Below are positions 36,423 through 44,846 of a stretch of DNA of 64,000 nucleotides, piece by piece. The stretch's first letter is position 1, and each line of letters opens with the position of its first letter. Position numbers and translations under genes: made by a program. The notes below the pieces were generated by a model. The model searched no databases. It worked only from the letters and a program-made list of their open reading frames with translations, and was not told where the DNA came from. The stretch comes from a bacterium (Candidatus Blackallbacteria) CG13_big_fil_rev_8_21_14_2_50_49_14 (GTDB lineage Bacteria > Cyanobacteriota > Sericytochromatia > UBA7694): NCBI GenBank assembly GCA_002783405.1, contig PFGG01000047.1, forward strand, positions 1-64,000. Reading direction: 5' to 3'.

Positions 36423-37682
36423 TTATTGCGGTTTAGGAGCCCGGAAGGCGTAAAGTTTTTTATCATTGCAGCCAATATAGACAGTGCCCTCTGGACTGAC
36501 CCAAGGGCTGGAATAAATACTATCGGGCAGCGCATAGCGCCAAAGTTCTTGGCCTTGCGCATTCAGCGCATAAACCGTGGCATCCGTACTGCCAAAATAA
36601 AGATGGCCCTGCTTGTCCAAAGCCAAACTGGATTCTAAAGCATCCAGGGCTTCAAAACGCCAGAGTTCTTTGCCTTGTGGATTCAGCGCATACAACTTGC
36701 GATCCGCACTGGGCACGTAAATCGTCCCGTCGGGGGCGGTGACAGGACTGCCGATCAGTTCATTCTCAGTGGTAAAGGTCCACTGTTTCTGCCCAAAGGC
36801 ATTCAGCGCATAGAGCTGATTGTCCATGCTGCCTACATAAATCATGCCATTGGGCCCCAAAGCCGGACTCGACCAGATTGCGTCTCCGGCATAAAAGACC
36901 CAACGTTTGGTACCATCGGTATTCAAGGCATGAAGAGAACCATCTGCCGCTGTAAAATAGACATGGCCACTCGCATCAAGAGCAGCGGTTCCCAAAATTT
37001 CTTCATCTGCGTAATAATTCCATTTTTCAGTGCCATCGGATGCAATCGCATGAAAAGCCCCCGTCACCGTGCCCACATAGATCGTGCCGTCAGTCCCCAG
37101 AGCAGGGCTGGCCTTGATCGCACCATCGGTCGCAAACTTCCAGCGCAAACGGCCATTGCTGTCTAAGGCAAAGAGAAAACCTTCACGGCTGCTGAAATAA
37201 ACCAAACCATTGGGCCCCACCAGAGGCCGACCGGCCAAAGCTGTGAAGGTCGGATATTTCCAACGCAAACTGCCATCCGGTTTCAGGGCATAAAGTGTAG
37301 AGTCATTGCTGCCGACATAGACCACACCCTGGGCATCACCTGTCGGACTGGCGTAAATCGCACCGCCCGTTTCAAAAGACCAAACCAAAACCCCTTCTCC
37401 AGGAGTCTGCGCAATCGGCTCGGAACTGGGCTCAGCTTGAGGTGTTTCAGAGGCAGAGGGGGGTTCGGGCGAAGCATCAGGTTCTGGCGAAGCTTCGGGT
37501 TTCGCGGAAGGAAAGACAGCAGGCACCGAAGGCAAAGGCAAAGGGGTGGGCACAGCGATTGCAGCAGCCGAGGGCCGTGCAGCAGGCAGAACAGAAGGCT
37601 TGGCCGAGGGAGCAAGAGAGCCTGTAGGGGTGCAAGCCAACAGCAAGAAAAGGCCCAGCAGAACAAGGGGAAAGGCATGCAT
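36423..37682 (-). CDS. Lipoprotein with Pro-rich stalk and eight-blade-like PQQ propeller
   Basis: 419 residues. The lipobox LLAC gives a lipid-anchored N-terminus. A Pro/Ala/Ser-rich stalk (about 20-95) leads to a propeller of about 40-residue repeats with the core YALNxxGxxxWxF and GTIYVGS. About eight repeats can be counted (e.g. NSTLYALK, GFLFALDS, GAFHAIAS, GSLHALNT, NQLYALNA, RKLYALNP, ATVYALNA, KKLYAFRA). This is the YVTN/PQQ type with no visible cofactor site; it is likely a surface or periplasmic binding protein. AGGT lies 8 bases from the ATG. It is upstream of the radical SAM gene in the same direction. Confidence 0.88.
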   Translation of the reverse strand: MHAFPLVLLGLFLLLACTPTGSLAPSAKPSVLPAARPSAAAIAVPTPLPLPSVPAVFPSAKPEASPEPDASPEPPSASETPQAEPSSEPIAQTPGEGVLVWSFETGGAIYASPTGDAQGVVYVGSNDSTLYALKPDGSLRWKYPTFTALAGRPLVGPNGLVYFSSREGFLFALDSNGRLRWKFATDGAIKASPALGTDGTIYVGTVTGAFHAIASDGTEKWNYYADEEILGTAALDASGHVYFTAADGSLHALNTDGTKRWVFYAGDAIWSSPALGPNGMIYVGSMDNQLYALNAFGQKQWTFTTENELIGSPVTAPDGTIYVPSADRKLYALNPQGKELWRFEALDALESSLALDKQGHLYFGSTDATVYALNAQGQELWRYALPDSIYSSPWVSPEGTVYIGCNDKKLYAFRAPKPQ

Positions 37683-37775
37683 GGAAATTTACCTGTATGA
37701 AGTTCAATGGCTTGATTCTAGCATATCCCCCCAGCAGGAAGGAGGTTATTTTCACCAGCCACTGATCAAAGCAGG

Positions 37776-37781
37776 TAAGAT
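37776..37781 (+). promoter_or_regulatory. Possible -10 (TAAGAT) six bases before an ATG
   Basis: TAAGAT, then ACTAAA and ATG at 37788. It fits the TANNNT pattern and the same spacing as three other genes here. Weak alone. Confidence 0.3.
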
Positions 37782-37787
37782 ACTAAA

Positions 37788-39053
37788 ATGGAGTCTTTAC
37801 AAGAAAAAACGCATGCTTTTAATTTACACATAATCCCCTGGCCCCGACACGGGGTTCTAACCTCTCTCGGTTTTTTTCTCAGCATTCAAATTCTGGGGTT
37901 GCTCTTACGCTGGCAGTTTATTCAAGGGATTCCGGGCTTCAATTTTAAATTTTTTCTGCATGCCCATTCCCATGTGGCGTTATTGGGATGGGTACATGCC
38001 CTGCTGATGCTGGCTTTGATGCGCGCCTTTGTGCCCCACTGGCAAGCTCAGGAAAAGTCCTGGAAGCGATTGTTTTGGGGTGCTCAGCTCTGTGTTCTGG
38101 GCATGCTCTTGAGTTTTCCTTTTCAAGGCTATGCCGCCGTTTCGATTGGTTTTTCAACGCTCTTTCTGTTTGTCTCCTACGCCCAAGCTGCCCGTCTAAT
38201 CCGACAGACCCGCACAGAACGCTCTTTGGCACGTTGGATGCTGGTGGCCAGCCTTTGGCTGATGGTTCTTTCTTCTCTCGGCCCCTGGAGCTTGGGGCCG
38301 ATTATGGCCCTGAAACTGAATCAAAGCCCGATCTATTTCCTCGCCATCTATTTCTATCTGCATTTTCAGTACAATGGCTGGTTCGTTTTTGCCCTGGCGG
38401 CTCTGTTTTTAAAATATCTGGAACTCAGGGGGCAAGACACGTCAAATCAGCTGCCCCGCCTTGCTTTTTTCACCCTTTTTCTCAGCGTTATCCCCGCCTA
38501 TGGGCTTTCAGCACTTTGGGCCCACCCACCGGCTTGGGTCTGGGGTTTATCCGGGCTCTCGGCCCTGCTGCAATGTTTCTCACTGGTGCTTTTGTGGCGG
38601 TGGGGGTTGCGCAGCCAAGATCTCTGGAAAAGTCTGGATTTCTGGCCCCGTTATCTGCTAACGCTGACCTGGTTTTGTTTTAATCTTAAATTGCTGCTTC
38701 AGGCCCTGACAGCCCTGCCCTATTTCGCGGATCTGGTTTACCACCAGCGTGCTTTGGTGATTTTTTATCTTCACCTGGTGCTCTTGGGCTGTGTCAGCGC
38801 CGGTTTGCTGGCCTGGCTCTTACAGGAAAAGGGGCTTCAGACCCACCCCAGTGTCAGCACCGGCATTCTGCTGTATCTGGCAGGTTTTGGCAGCAGTGAA
38901 ATTTTAATTCTGCTTCAAGGCATGGGCGGCTGGTTACTGCCTCCCTTACCCCTGCTGCCTGTGCTGATTTTTGCTTTCAGCCTGCTGATCCCAGTGGGCT
39001 GGGGCCTGATTTTTCTGGGGCAATTCCTGAAACCTGCTGGCGATAGGCCCTGA
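37788..39053 (+). CDS. Multi-pass membrane protein, haem-copper oxidase subunit I-like
   Basis: 421 residues with about eleven or twelve hydrophobic helices. The first helix pair contains the motif FFLHAHSHVALLGWVH (H58, H60, H62, H70), as in membrane proteins annotated as cytochrome oxidase subunit I-like or NnrS/CcoN-like. Other His residues are scattered, but I do not see a full copper site, so it may bind haem without being an oxidase. The protein ends with a hydrophobic helix. Its 3' end overlaps the convergent alkB-like gene by 77 bp, which is unusually long. The ATG has no clear Shine-Dalgarno. Family placement is tentative. Confidence 0.62.
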   Translation: MESLQEKTHAFNLHIIPWPRHGVLTSLGFFLSIQILGLLLRWQFIQGIPGFNFKFFLHAHSHVALLGWVHALLMLALMRAFVPHWQAQEKSWKRLFWGAQLCVLGMLLSFPFQGYAAVSIGFSTLFLFVSYAQAARLIRQTRTERSLARWMLVASLWLMVLSSLGPWSLGPIMALKLNQSPIYFLAIYFYLHFQYNGWFVFALAALFLKYLELRGQDTSNQLPRLAFFTLFLSVIPAYGLSALWAHPPAWVWGLSGLSALLQCFSLVLLWRWGLRSQDLWKSLDFWPRYLLTLTWFCFNLKLLLQALTALPYFADLVYHQRALVIFYLHLVLLGCVSAGLLAWLLQEKGLQTHPSVSTGILLYLAGFGSSEILILLQGMGGWLLPPLPLLPVLIFAFSLLIPVGWGLIFLGQFLKPAGDRP

Positions 39054-40101
39054 CACGGGGATCCATCACCCCTTTCCAGAGAGGGGGAATCAAAGCCAAT
39101 AAAAGCATGCCTGCATAACCTGCCGGCAATTGGGGGCTTTCTTCAAACTGGCGCAGAACAGGATAACGCCGGGACTGATGGGCATGGTGATCGGAATGGC
39201 GCTGCAACATAAACAAAAGGCAATTGGTCAATAAAAAATTGGCATTCCAGGAGTGTCGGATATTGACCCCTTCATAAACACCCTCCCGTATCTGCTGACG
39301 CTCCAAACCATAGTGCTCCACATAATTAACAGCCTCAAGCAGACTGAACGCAACAAGGCTCTGACCCAGATAAAAAAACAGAGCAGTCCAGCCCCAGAGC
39401 AGTGTCAGCCCCAGGCCCAAACCGCCTGAGTAAACAAAATACTGCAACATGCGGTTCTTGACGCTCCAAACCGACTGTTCGCGTTTCTTTAAGCGCTGCC
39501 CTTCAATTCCCCAGGCACTTTTCCAGGAGCCCAAAACTGAACGGAAATAAAAACGATAGACGGTTTCTCCCAAACGGGCGCTGGCAGGATCTTCTGGAGT
39601 AGCGACTCGGCGGTGATGCCCATAGAGATGTTCGATATAAAAATGCAGGTAGCAGACAGGCAAAAGCAAAGCCTGACCTAAAAAACGCTCCCAACGATTG
39701 ACCTTGTGAATCAGTTCATGGGCCAGGGTAATGCCCAAGCCACCGGTACAAATACCCACAGACAGCGTAAAGCCGATCTGTTCCCAAAGTGGCCAGTCAC
39801 GGTGGCTCAGTAACCAGGCTCCCCCAAGAATCAGAGCATATTGGATCGGAACCTGTAGCCAGGTCATCAGCCGGAAACTGAGGCTATTAAGCAGGGCTTC
39901 GCTCTCTTCCGGGCTGGGATTGTGCAGATAATGGCCCAAAATCAAATCCAAAACAGGAATCAGACCAAAGACAAACAAGGGAACGGCAAACTGAGCCACG
40001 CCTCCCTGTTGGGCTCCCCACACCACCAGCAAGGGAATAATATAACCCACCCCAAAAGATAATGGCGCAAGCGATCGGTTCGATTTTAAGGATATTTGCA
40101 T
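38977..40101 (-). CDS. alkB: Alkane 1-monooxygenase (AlkB-type), di-iron membrane hydroxylase
   Basis: 374 residues with four to six helices. All His boxes of AlkB are present: HELIHK (128-133), EHLYGHH (157-163), the HYG motif NYVEHYGL (259-266) and LQRHSDHHAH (299-308). The VATPEDPASA segment after box 2 is typical of alkane hydroxylases. It should insert oxygen at the end of medium-chain alkanes or related chains. A rubredoxin and reductase would be needed; neither is in the window. The ATG at 40101 is preferred over the GTG at 40107 (GGGGGTG upstream). The 77-bp overlap with the convergent gene is odd. Confidence 0.9.
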   Translation of the reverse strand: MQISLKSNRSLAPLSFGVGYIIPLLVVWGAQQGGVAQFAVPLFVFGLIPVLDLILGHYLHNPSPEESEALLNSLSFRLMTWLQVPIQYALILGGAWLLSHRDWPLWEQIGFTLSVGICTGGLGITLAHELIHKVNRWERFLGQALLLPVCYLHFYIEHLYGHHRRVATPEDPASARLGETVYRFYFRSVLGSWKSAWGIEGQRLKKREQSVWSVKNRMLQYFVYSGGLGLGLTLLWGWTALFFYLGQSLVAFSLLEAVNYVEHYGLERQQIREGVYEGVNIRHSWNANFLLTNCLLFMLQRHSDHHAHQSRRYPVLRQFEESPQLPAGYAGMLLLALIPPLWKGVMDPRVRAYRQQVSGIAPEKSGPSPLGSAG

Positions 40102-40219
40102 AGACACCCCCCATTGCTTTCTCCAATTATCGCCTTGAAAGCCTAAAAAATTGCTTTTAACTCAAGCATTTAATCTGCGCTAAAATAGAAACCAAATACC
40201 CTCTCGCAAAGAAAACAAG

Positions 40220-41140
40220 ATGGCACCCGTGATCGAAACCCACCAATTGTGCAAACGCTACGGAAAACTTCAGGCCGTAGACAAGGTTTCCATGTCTGTT
40301 GAAAAAGGAGAAATTTACGGCTTCCTGGGTTTAAATGGGGCAGGCAAAACCACCTTGATTCGCATTCTTTTGGGCCTGATTCGCCCCACTTCAGGCTCCG
40401 CATTCTTGAAAGGTCTCCCGGTGAAAGCCAGTCAAAATGAGCTGTGGCAAAAAATCGGCTATCTGGTTGAGACGCCTGCCGCCTATCCTGAACTGAGTGT
40501 CAGGGATAATCTCGAAATCAGCCGACGGTTGAGAGGAATCTCCGATGCACACGCCGTAGAGGCCGTGATCGCCCAGTTGAACCTGACCCCCTATCGGAAT
40601 CAACTGGCCCGACACCTTTCCCTGGGCAATGCCCAACGCCTGGGAATTGCCAAGGCCCTGATTCACCAACCTGAAATTCTGATTCTGGATGAACCCAGCA
40701 ATGGACTGGATCCTGCCGGAATGGTTGAAATTCGCCAGCTCTTACATCAACTGGCTTACGAGCAAGGAGTCACTGTCTTGATTTCAAGTCATCTCTTGGG
40801 CGAGATTGCCAAGTTTGCAACCCGCATCGGCATGATTCACCAGGGACAGCTGCTACAGGAATTCAATCTCCACACGGGAACACCTTTTCAGACACGTAAA
40901 CTGGTTATTCGTGTCAGAGAGCCCGAAAGAGCCCGTGCCCTTCTTGCCAGCAAAGGATTTTCAGCACTCCTGAACCCAACGGGAGAGCTGGAAATCAGTG
41001 ACCCCCTCGCTCTTGAACAGGCCGAAATGCTCAATAGCTGGCTGGTTCAAGCAGATTGCCCCCCTTCACGGCTGAATCTGGAAGAAGAAGATCTGGAAGC
41101 CTATTTTTTGCGTATGATTCAACGCTGGAGCACAGCATGA
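40220..41140 (+). CDS. ABC-2 type transporter ATP-binding protein
   Basis: ATPase of a BcrA/CcmA-type export system, 306 residues. Walker A is GLNGAGKT (about 37-44), the signature is the variant LSLGNAQRLG (about 138) and Walker B is ILILDEP (about 156), with the catalytic Glu present. SSHLLGEI follows. The C-terminal about 80 residues form an extra domain, as in BcrA/lantibiotic-immunity type ATPases. It overlaps the permease start by 4 bases (ATGA), showing translational coupling. The ATG is preceded by a poor Shine-Dalgarno. The exported substrate is unknown; peptide or antibiotic export is possible. Confidence 0.92.
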   Translation: MAPVIETHQLCKRYGKLQAVDKVSMSVEKGEIYGFLGLNGAGKTTLIRILLGLIRPTSGSAFLKGLPVKASQNELWQKIGYLVETPAAYPELSVRDNLEISRRLRGISDAHAVEAVIAQLNLTPYRNQLARHLSLGNAQRLGIAKALIHQPEILILDEPSNGLDPAGMVEIRQLLHQLAYEQGVTVLISSHLLGEIAKFATRIGMIHQGQLLQEFNLHTGTPFQTRKLVIRVREPERARALLASKGFSALLNPTGELEISDPLALEQAEMLNSWLVQADCPPSRLNLEEEDLEAYFLRMIQRWSTA

Positions 41141-41925
41141 ACATACTTTACGCAGCCCTGTGGACAGAGGGCTTAAAAATCCGCAAAGCCAAAATTTTTA
41201 TGCTCAGCCTGCTGGCCTTCGCCTTGATCGCGCTGATGCTCGCGCTACTGGTTCTGATCGCTCGTTATCCAGAAATTGCAGGACGCTCTTCGACCCTGGA
41301 AGCCAAAGCTTCGCTCTTGGGAAAAGCCGATTGGCCCTCTTTCTTGAGCCTCTTGATTCAAATCATTCTTTCCCTGGGCACGCTCGGATTTGGCATTATC
41401 ACCAGCTGGGTTTTTGGACGCGAAATTTCTGATCGCACCCTGAAAGATCTTCTCGCCCTGCCAACGCCCCGCGCGACAATCGTGCTGGCAAAATTACTTG
41501 CTTGCGCTTTTTGGGGGAGCCTATTGGCCCTGACCCTGTGGGGGGTCGCCCTGCTGGCGGGTCTCGCCTTTCAAATCCCCGGCTGGTCTACAGCAAGGCC
41601 CCTTGAAACGGGGCAGATCTATGCAAAGGCCAGCCTGCTCACGCTTCTGCTCTGCACGCCCGTGGCTTGGTTCGCCAGTTTTGGCAGGGGCTATCTGCTC
41701 GCCATCAGCTATGTGATTCTGACCCTGGTCATGACCCAATTGATAGCGGTCGGCGCCCCCGGCCTGATGCCTTATTTTCCCTGGGCTTTTCCAGCGCTTG
41801 TGAGTGGGGTTGCAGGCAGTGCCATACCGCCTGCCAACCTCTGGAGTGTTCTGATCTTTGTTGGCACCGTGCTGGGGGGAGGGCTCGGAACCGCTGGCTG
41901 GTGGCAATGGACAGATCAAAACTGA
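41137..41925 (+). CDS. ABC-2 type transporter permease
   Basis: 262 residues with about six hydrophobic helices and the typical ABC-2 sequence ending of helix 2 (FGREISDRTLKDLLALP). It is coupled to the ATPase by an ATGA overlap, so the true start is 41137 and not the longer open frame. The two proteins should form a simple exporter. The last hydrophobic helix is followed by a Trp/Gln-rich tail. Confidence 0.9.
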   Translation: MNILYAALWTEGLKIRKAKIFMLSLLAFALIALMLALLVLIARYPEIAGRSSTLEAKASLLGKADWPSFLSLLIQIILSLGTLGFGIITSWVFGREISDRTLKDLLALPTPRATIVLAKLLACAFWGSLLALTLWGVALLAGLAFQIPGWSTARPLETGQIYAKASLLTLLLCTPVAWFASFGRGYLLAISYVILTLVMTQLIAVGAPGLMPYFPWAFPALVSGVAGSAIPPANLWSVLIFVGTVLGGGLGTAGWWQWTDQN

Positions 41926-41933
41926 AGCAGCCA

Positions 41934-41963
41934 GCAAAAAACCTGGCAACAGATGCTGCCAGG
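41934..41963 (-). terminator. Terminator of asnS
   Basis: Stem CCTGGCA (41942-41948) / TGCCAGG (41957-41963) with an 8-base loop. The A-run at 41935-41941 gives a T-run on the minus strand, so it ends asnS. It could partly end the convergent ABC-2 unit, but there the T-run is short. Confidence 0.75.
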
Positions 41964-41981
41964 CCTTTATAAATAGAAAGA

Positions 41982-43280
41982 CTAGGGTTGAATACGGTAA
42001 ATCGTGCGGGGGAAAGGACTGGTTTCACGCACATGCTCAACGCCTGAGATCCAGGCAGTCAGGCGTTCAATGCCCAAGCCAAAGCCGCCATGCGGCACAG
42101 AACCATATTTGCGCAAATCAAGGTACCAGCTAAAGGCATCCATCGGCAAATCATGTTCCTGAATACGCTGAACCAGCAGATCGTAATCATCAATGCGCTG
42201 GCCGCCGCCAATAATTTCACCATAGCCATCAGGCGCGATTAAATCTGCTCCCAAAGCCACTTCAGGCCGCTCGGGATCGGGTTTCATATAAAAGGCTTTG
42301 ATCGCACTCGGAAAGCGGTGAACAAATACGGGCTTTTCAAAATGGTCGCCCAGAATCGTCTCATCGGGAGCGCCCAAATCATCACCCCATTGAATTTCAG
42401 AACCCTTTTCCTGCAACAGTTTCACGGCATCGTCATAGGAGATTTTGGGAAAAGGGGCGGTAATACTTTCAAGTTTTGAAAGATCGCGCTCCAGAATTTT
42501 CAGTTCCTGACCTCGCTTCTGCAAAACACGTTGCACCACATAGGCCACGTATTCTTCCTGCATGGCCAAATTCTCTTCAAAGGTCAGATAAGCCACTTCA
42601 GGCTCAATCATCCAGAATTCAGTCAAATGCTTACGGGTTTTGGATTTTTCAGCCCGAAAAGCTGGCCCCAGACAATAGACCTTGCCCAAAGCCAAGGCAG
42701 CGGCTTCCATATACAATTGTCCGGTTTGCGAAAGATAGGCCTTATCCTCAAAATAATCAATTTCAAAGAGATTGGTTGTCCCTTCACAGGCATTGGCCGT
42801 AATGATTGGCGCATCCACACTGGTAAAGCCACGCTCATCAAAGAAATCACGACTGGCAGACAAAACTTCAGCACGAATCCGCATGACAGCCATTTGAGAC
42901 GGTGTACGCAGCCAGAGATGGCGATGTTCCAAAAGAAAATCAGGGCCATGTTCTTTCAGACTGATCGGGTATTCACCTTCTACCTTGCTGACGATTTCAA
43001 TGCCTTGAATGCCCATTTCATAACCACAATAGGGGGCACGGTCATCCTGGCGAACAGAACCCGTAATGATCAGAGAAGATTCCTGGGTCGCAGTTTTTGC
43101 GGCTTCCCAAACAGCTTCATCTAACTCTTTTTTAAAGGCAACACACTGAATAAAACCAGTGCCATCACGTAGAATCAAAAAGACGAGTTTACCGCTCTCG
43201 CGTTTATTATAGAGCCAACCCCGCAGGGTGACCGTCTGGTCAGGGTATTTATGAATTTGGTCGATCGTGGTGACCGTCAT
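41982..43280 (-). CDS. asnS: Asparaginyl-tRNA synthetase
   Basis: Class IIb tRNA synthetase of 432 residues that charges tRNA-Asn. An N-terminal OB-fold anticodon domain (about 15-105) is followed by the catalytic core. Motif 2 ([16 protein letters not shown]) and motif 3 (GFGLGIERL) are present. [10 protein letters not shown] marks AsnRS rather than AspRS. A GAGGAG Shine-Dalgarno is at 8 bases. A terminator follows; it is probably monocistronic. The CsoR-type gene upstream is separated by its own terminator. Confidence 0.96.
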   Translation of the reverse strand: MTVTTIDQIHKYPDQTVTLRGWLYNKRESGKLVFLILRDGTGFIQCVAFKKELDEAVWEAAKTATQESSLIITGSVRQDDRAPYCGYEMGIQGIEIVSKVEGEYPISLKEHGPDFLLEHRHLWLRTPSQMAVMRIRAEVLSASRDFFDERGFTSVDAPIITANACEGTTNLFEIDYFEDKAYLSQTGQLYMEAAALALGKVYCLGPAFRAEKSKTRKHLTEFWMIEPEVAYLTFEENLAMQEEYVAYVVQRVLQKRGQELKILERDLSKLESITAPFPKISYDDAVKLLQEKGSEIQWGDDLGAPDETILGDHFEKPVFVHRFPSAIKAFYMKPDPERPEVALGADLIAPDGYGEIIGGGQRIDDYDLLVQRIQEHDLPMDAFSWYLDLRKYGSVPHGGFGLGIERLTAWISGVEHVRETSPFPRTIYRIQP

Positions 43281-43376
43281 GGTATGCTCCTCAGAATTTC
43301 AAATTTAAGCACAGATCATCATACCGTGAAAGCCGGTATTCAGGCCATCTTATCAATCAAGAACCCAATGCTTGCC

Positions 43377-43414
43377 CATAAAAAAAAGACCCCTTTCCAG
43401 GCAGAAAGGGGTCT
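43377..43414 (-). terminator. Terminator of the CsoR-type gene
   Basis: Perfect 10-bp stem AGACCCCTTT / AAAGGGGTCT (43387-43414) with an 8-base loop and a run of eight A before it, i.e. a U-tract on the minus strand. A textbook intrinsic terminator. Confidence 0.92.
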
Positions 43415-43428
43415 CGAAAAGAAAGCTT

Positions 43429-43701
43429 TTAAAGCGTGAATGCCGAATAGACGACTTCTTGCAGGCCTTTTTCCATTTCTTCAGGCGAAACCTTGGAGCG
43501 GATACACTCATGTAAATGCTGAGCGACATAGGCTTCACCAAATTTTTTCAGGGCATTATTGGCCGCTTTCAGCAAACGTAAAGTTTTCAGACAATCCTTA
43601 TCATCACCAGAAGCCAGGGTTTTTTTAATCGCTTCAATTTGCCCTTGGGCGCGATTTAGGCGATGAATCAGTTCAATATTGGGGTTATCCATATTCAGCA
43701 C
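43429..43701 (-). CDS. CsoR/CstR-family repressor, likely persulfide- or copper-responsive
   Basis: Small all-helical tetrameric repressor of the CsoR/RcnR/FrmR family. Ligand residues at CsoR spacing are C37, H62 and C66 (numbered from GTG 43701). CstR also uses two Cys at this spacing, and the neighbours are sulfur genes, so a CstR-like role (sulfane-sulfur sensing) is likely. The retained His means copper sensing cannot be excluded. Start is uncertain: GTG 43701 has AAGG at the right distance; ATG 43692 is an alternative. The promoter holds an ATACAGGGTAT operator between its -35 and -10, so it likely autoregulates. Confidence 0.88.
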   Translation of the reverse strand: MLNMDNPNIELIHRLNRAQGQIEAIKKTLASGDDKDCLKTLRLLKAANNALKKFGEAYVAQHLHECIRSKVSPEEMEKGLQEVVYSAFTL

Positions 43702-43731
43702 GGCCAGCCTTTCTCTCAAGGAATAACTTTA

Positions 43732-43760
43732 ATTAAAGCATACGATACAGGGTATCACAA
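43732..43760 (-). promoter_or_regulatory. Promoter of the CsoR-type repressor (TTGTGA - 17 bp - TTTAAT)
   Basis: On the minus strand -35 TTGTGA (43755-43760) and -10 TTTAAT (43732-43737) are separated by exactly 17 bp. The spacer contains most of the operator at 43744-43756, so bound repressor would block RNA polymerase. Confidence 0.7.
43744..43756. promoter_or_regulatory. Operator 1: GATAC-AGG-GTATC
   Basis: Perfect inverted repeat containing the 11-mer ATACAGGGTAT shared with operators 2 and 3. It sits in the repressor's own promoter. CsoR-type operators are commonly GC-centred inverted repeats with ATAC/GTAT ends. Confidence 0.8.
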
Positions 43761-43814
43761 TTGTTTTAAAAATTATTGTTTTAAAAATAGCTGCAGTAAT
43801 ATTCTAAAAAAGAA

Positions 43815-43843
43815 TTGATCTTACATACCATACGGGGTATAAT
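43815..43843 (+). promoter_or_regulatory. Promoter of the TSUP-PDO-rhodanese unit (TTGATC - 17 bp - TATAAT)
   Basis: -35 TTGATC at 43815-43820, 17 bp, -10 TATAAT at 43838-43843. Operator 2 overlaps the spacer end and the -10. A strong promoter that repressor binding would close. The 5' leader to GTG 43915 is about 65 bases. Confidence 0.8.
43830..43840. promoter_or_regulatory. Operator 2: ATAC-GGG-GTAT
   Basis: Same 11-mer (ATACGGGGTAT) as at the other two promoters. A further half-site ATACC lies just upstream at 43825-43829, so cooperative binding is possible. Confidence 0.8.
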
Positions 43844-43914
43844 ATAATCAAATCCAAAAACACAAACACTTAATTTTCTGTGTTTTATAACTTCTCAAGA
43901 AAAGGAATATCAGC

Positions 43915-44736
43915 GTGGAACTCATACAAATCTTTGGCTATGTAGCCGCCGTTTTCATGGGCGGCGTGCTCGGTCTGATTGGCGGAGGCGGCTCAATTTT
44001 AACCGTCCCGATTTTGGTCTATCTCTTCAAAACGCCCCCCGTTCTAGCGACCGCCTATTCACTCTTTATTGTCGGTTTAACCAGTATTTTTGGCATGGCA
44101 GGGTATATCAAAGCCCGCCTCGTCAATTTTAAAGTCGGAATTATCTTCTCCATTCCCGCCATGATTGGGGTTTTCAGTTCCCGTAAATTTATCGTACCCG
44201 CCATCCCCAAACATCTCTTTCATTTGGGTTCAGTGGACATTACCAAGGATATGGCCATTATGGGCCTCTTCGCCATCATGATGGTACTGGCCTCTTTCTC
44301 CATGATCAAATCCAAAAAAGAAAAAGAAGATACGGGTCATGGCGAAGTTTCAGAGCTGAAGAAAATCGTGATGGTTTCTGCCGAAGGCCTGATCGTCGGG
44401 ATTCTCACTGGTCTGGTCGGCGCAGGCGGCGGTTTTCTGGTCATTCCAGTCCTGGTGATCTTCGCTGGGCTGGATATGAAAGAAGCAGTCGCCACCTCTC
44501 TGCTCGTGATCAGTATTAAATCTTTGTTCGGTTTCATGGGAGACCTGGGCGGAGATCGTCAGCTCGATTGGATGTTCCTGGGAGGCTTCTCAGTCTTTAC
44601 CATAGTAGGTGCCTTGCTGGGAACCTGGGTTTCAAAATTTGTCTCCAGTGAGAAACTCAAACCTGCCTTTGGTTGGTTTGTACTGGTGATGGGTATTTTC
44701 GTTCTGCTCAATACCGGCATAAGCGGCGGCCATTAA
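43915..44736 (+). CDS. TSUP family (TauE/SafE) sulfur-compound exporter
   Basis: 273-residue membrane protein with about seven or eight helices and the two family repeats GGVLGLIGGGGS (about 16) and GLVGAGGGF (about 163). TSUP proteins move sulfite, thiosulfate or sulfoacetate; here export of sulfite made by persulfide oxidation fits the neighbourhood. GTG start with AAAGGA 8 bases before. First gene of a TSUP-PDO-rhodanese unit under operator 2. A Lys/Glu-rich cytoplasmic loop lies between the two halves (about 130-150). Confidence 0.93.
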   Translation: MELIQIFGYVAAVFMGGVLGLIGGGGSILTVPILVYLFKTPPVLATAYSLFIVGLTSIFGMAGYIKARLVNFKVGIIFSIPAMIGVFSSRKFIVPAIPKHLFHLGSVDITKDMAIMGLFAIMMVLASFSMIKSKKEKEDTGHGEVSELKKIVMVSAEGLIVGILTGLVGAGGGFLVIPVLVIFAGLDMKEAVATSLLVISIKSLFGFMGDLGGDRQLDWMFLGGFSVFTIVGALLGTWVSKFVSSEKLKPAFGWFVLVMGIFVLLNTGISGGH

Positions 44737-44754
44737 ATCACAAGGCCGAGTAGG

Positions 44755-44779
44755 GGCGGAAAAAATTAATTTTTCCGCC
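44755..44779 (+). other. 10-bp perfect stem-loop between exporter and dioxygenase genes
   Basis: GGCGGAAAAA / TTTTTCCGCC with loop ATTAA. No T-run follows outside the stem, so it is not a standard terminator. It may lower read-through, protect the upstream mRNA end, or act as a processing site. A TAAAAT with TG before it at 44791-44796 could be a second promoter for the next gene. Confidence 0.6.
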
Positions 44780-44846
44780 TCATAGTTCTGTAAAATGATT
44801 CCAACTGCAATGCGTCTTAAATTAAATACATGAGGAGTAAGTGAAG

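Noticed and set aside
36700..37350. Regular about 120-bp repetition that could look like a repeat array
   Set aside because: It comes from the 40-residue propeller blades of the encoded protein; no CRISPR-like short identical repeats with spacers are present.
37988..38683. 231-codon open frame inside the haem-oxidase-like gene
   Set aside because: A +2 frame shadow; the main frame shows clear membrane helices and His motifs.
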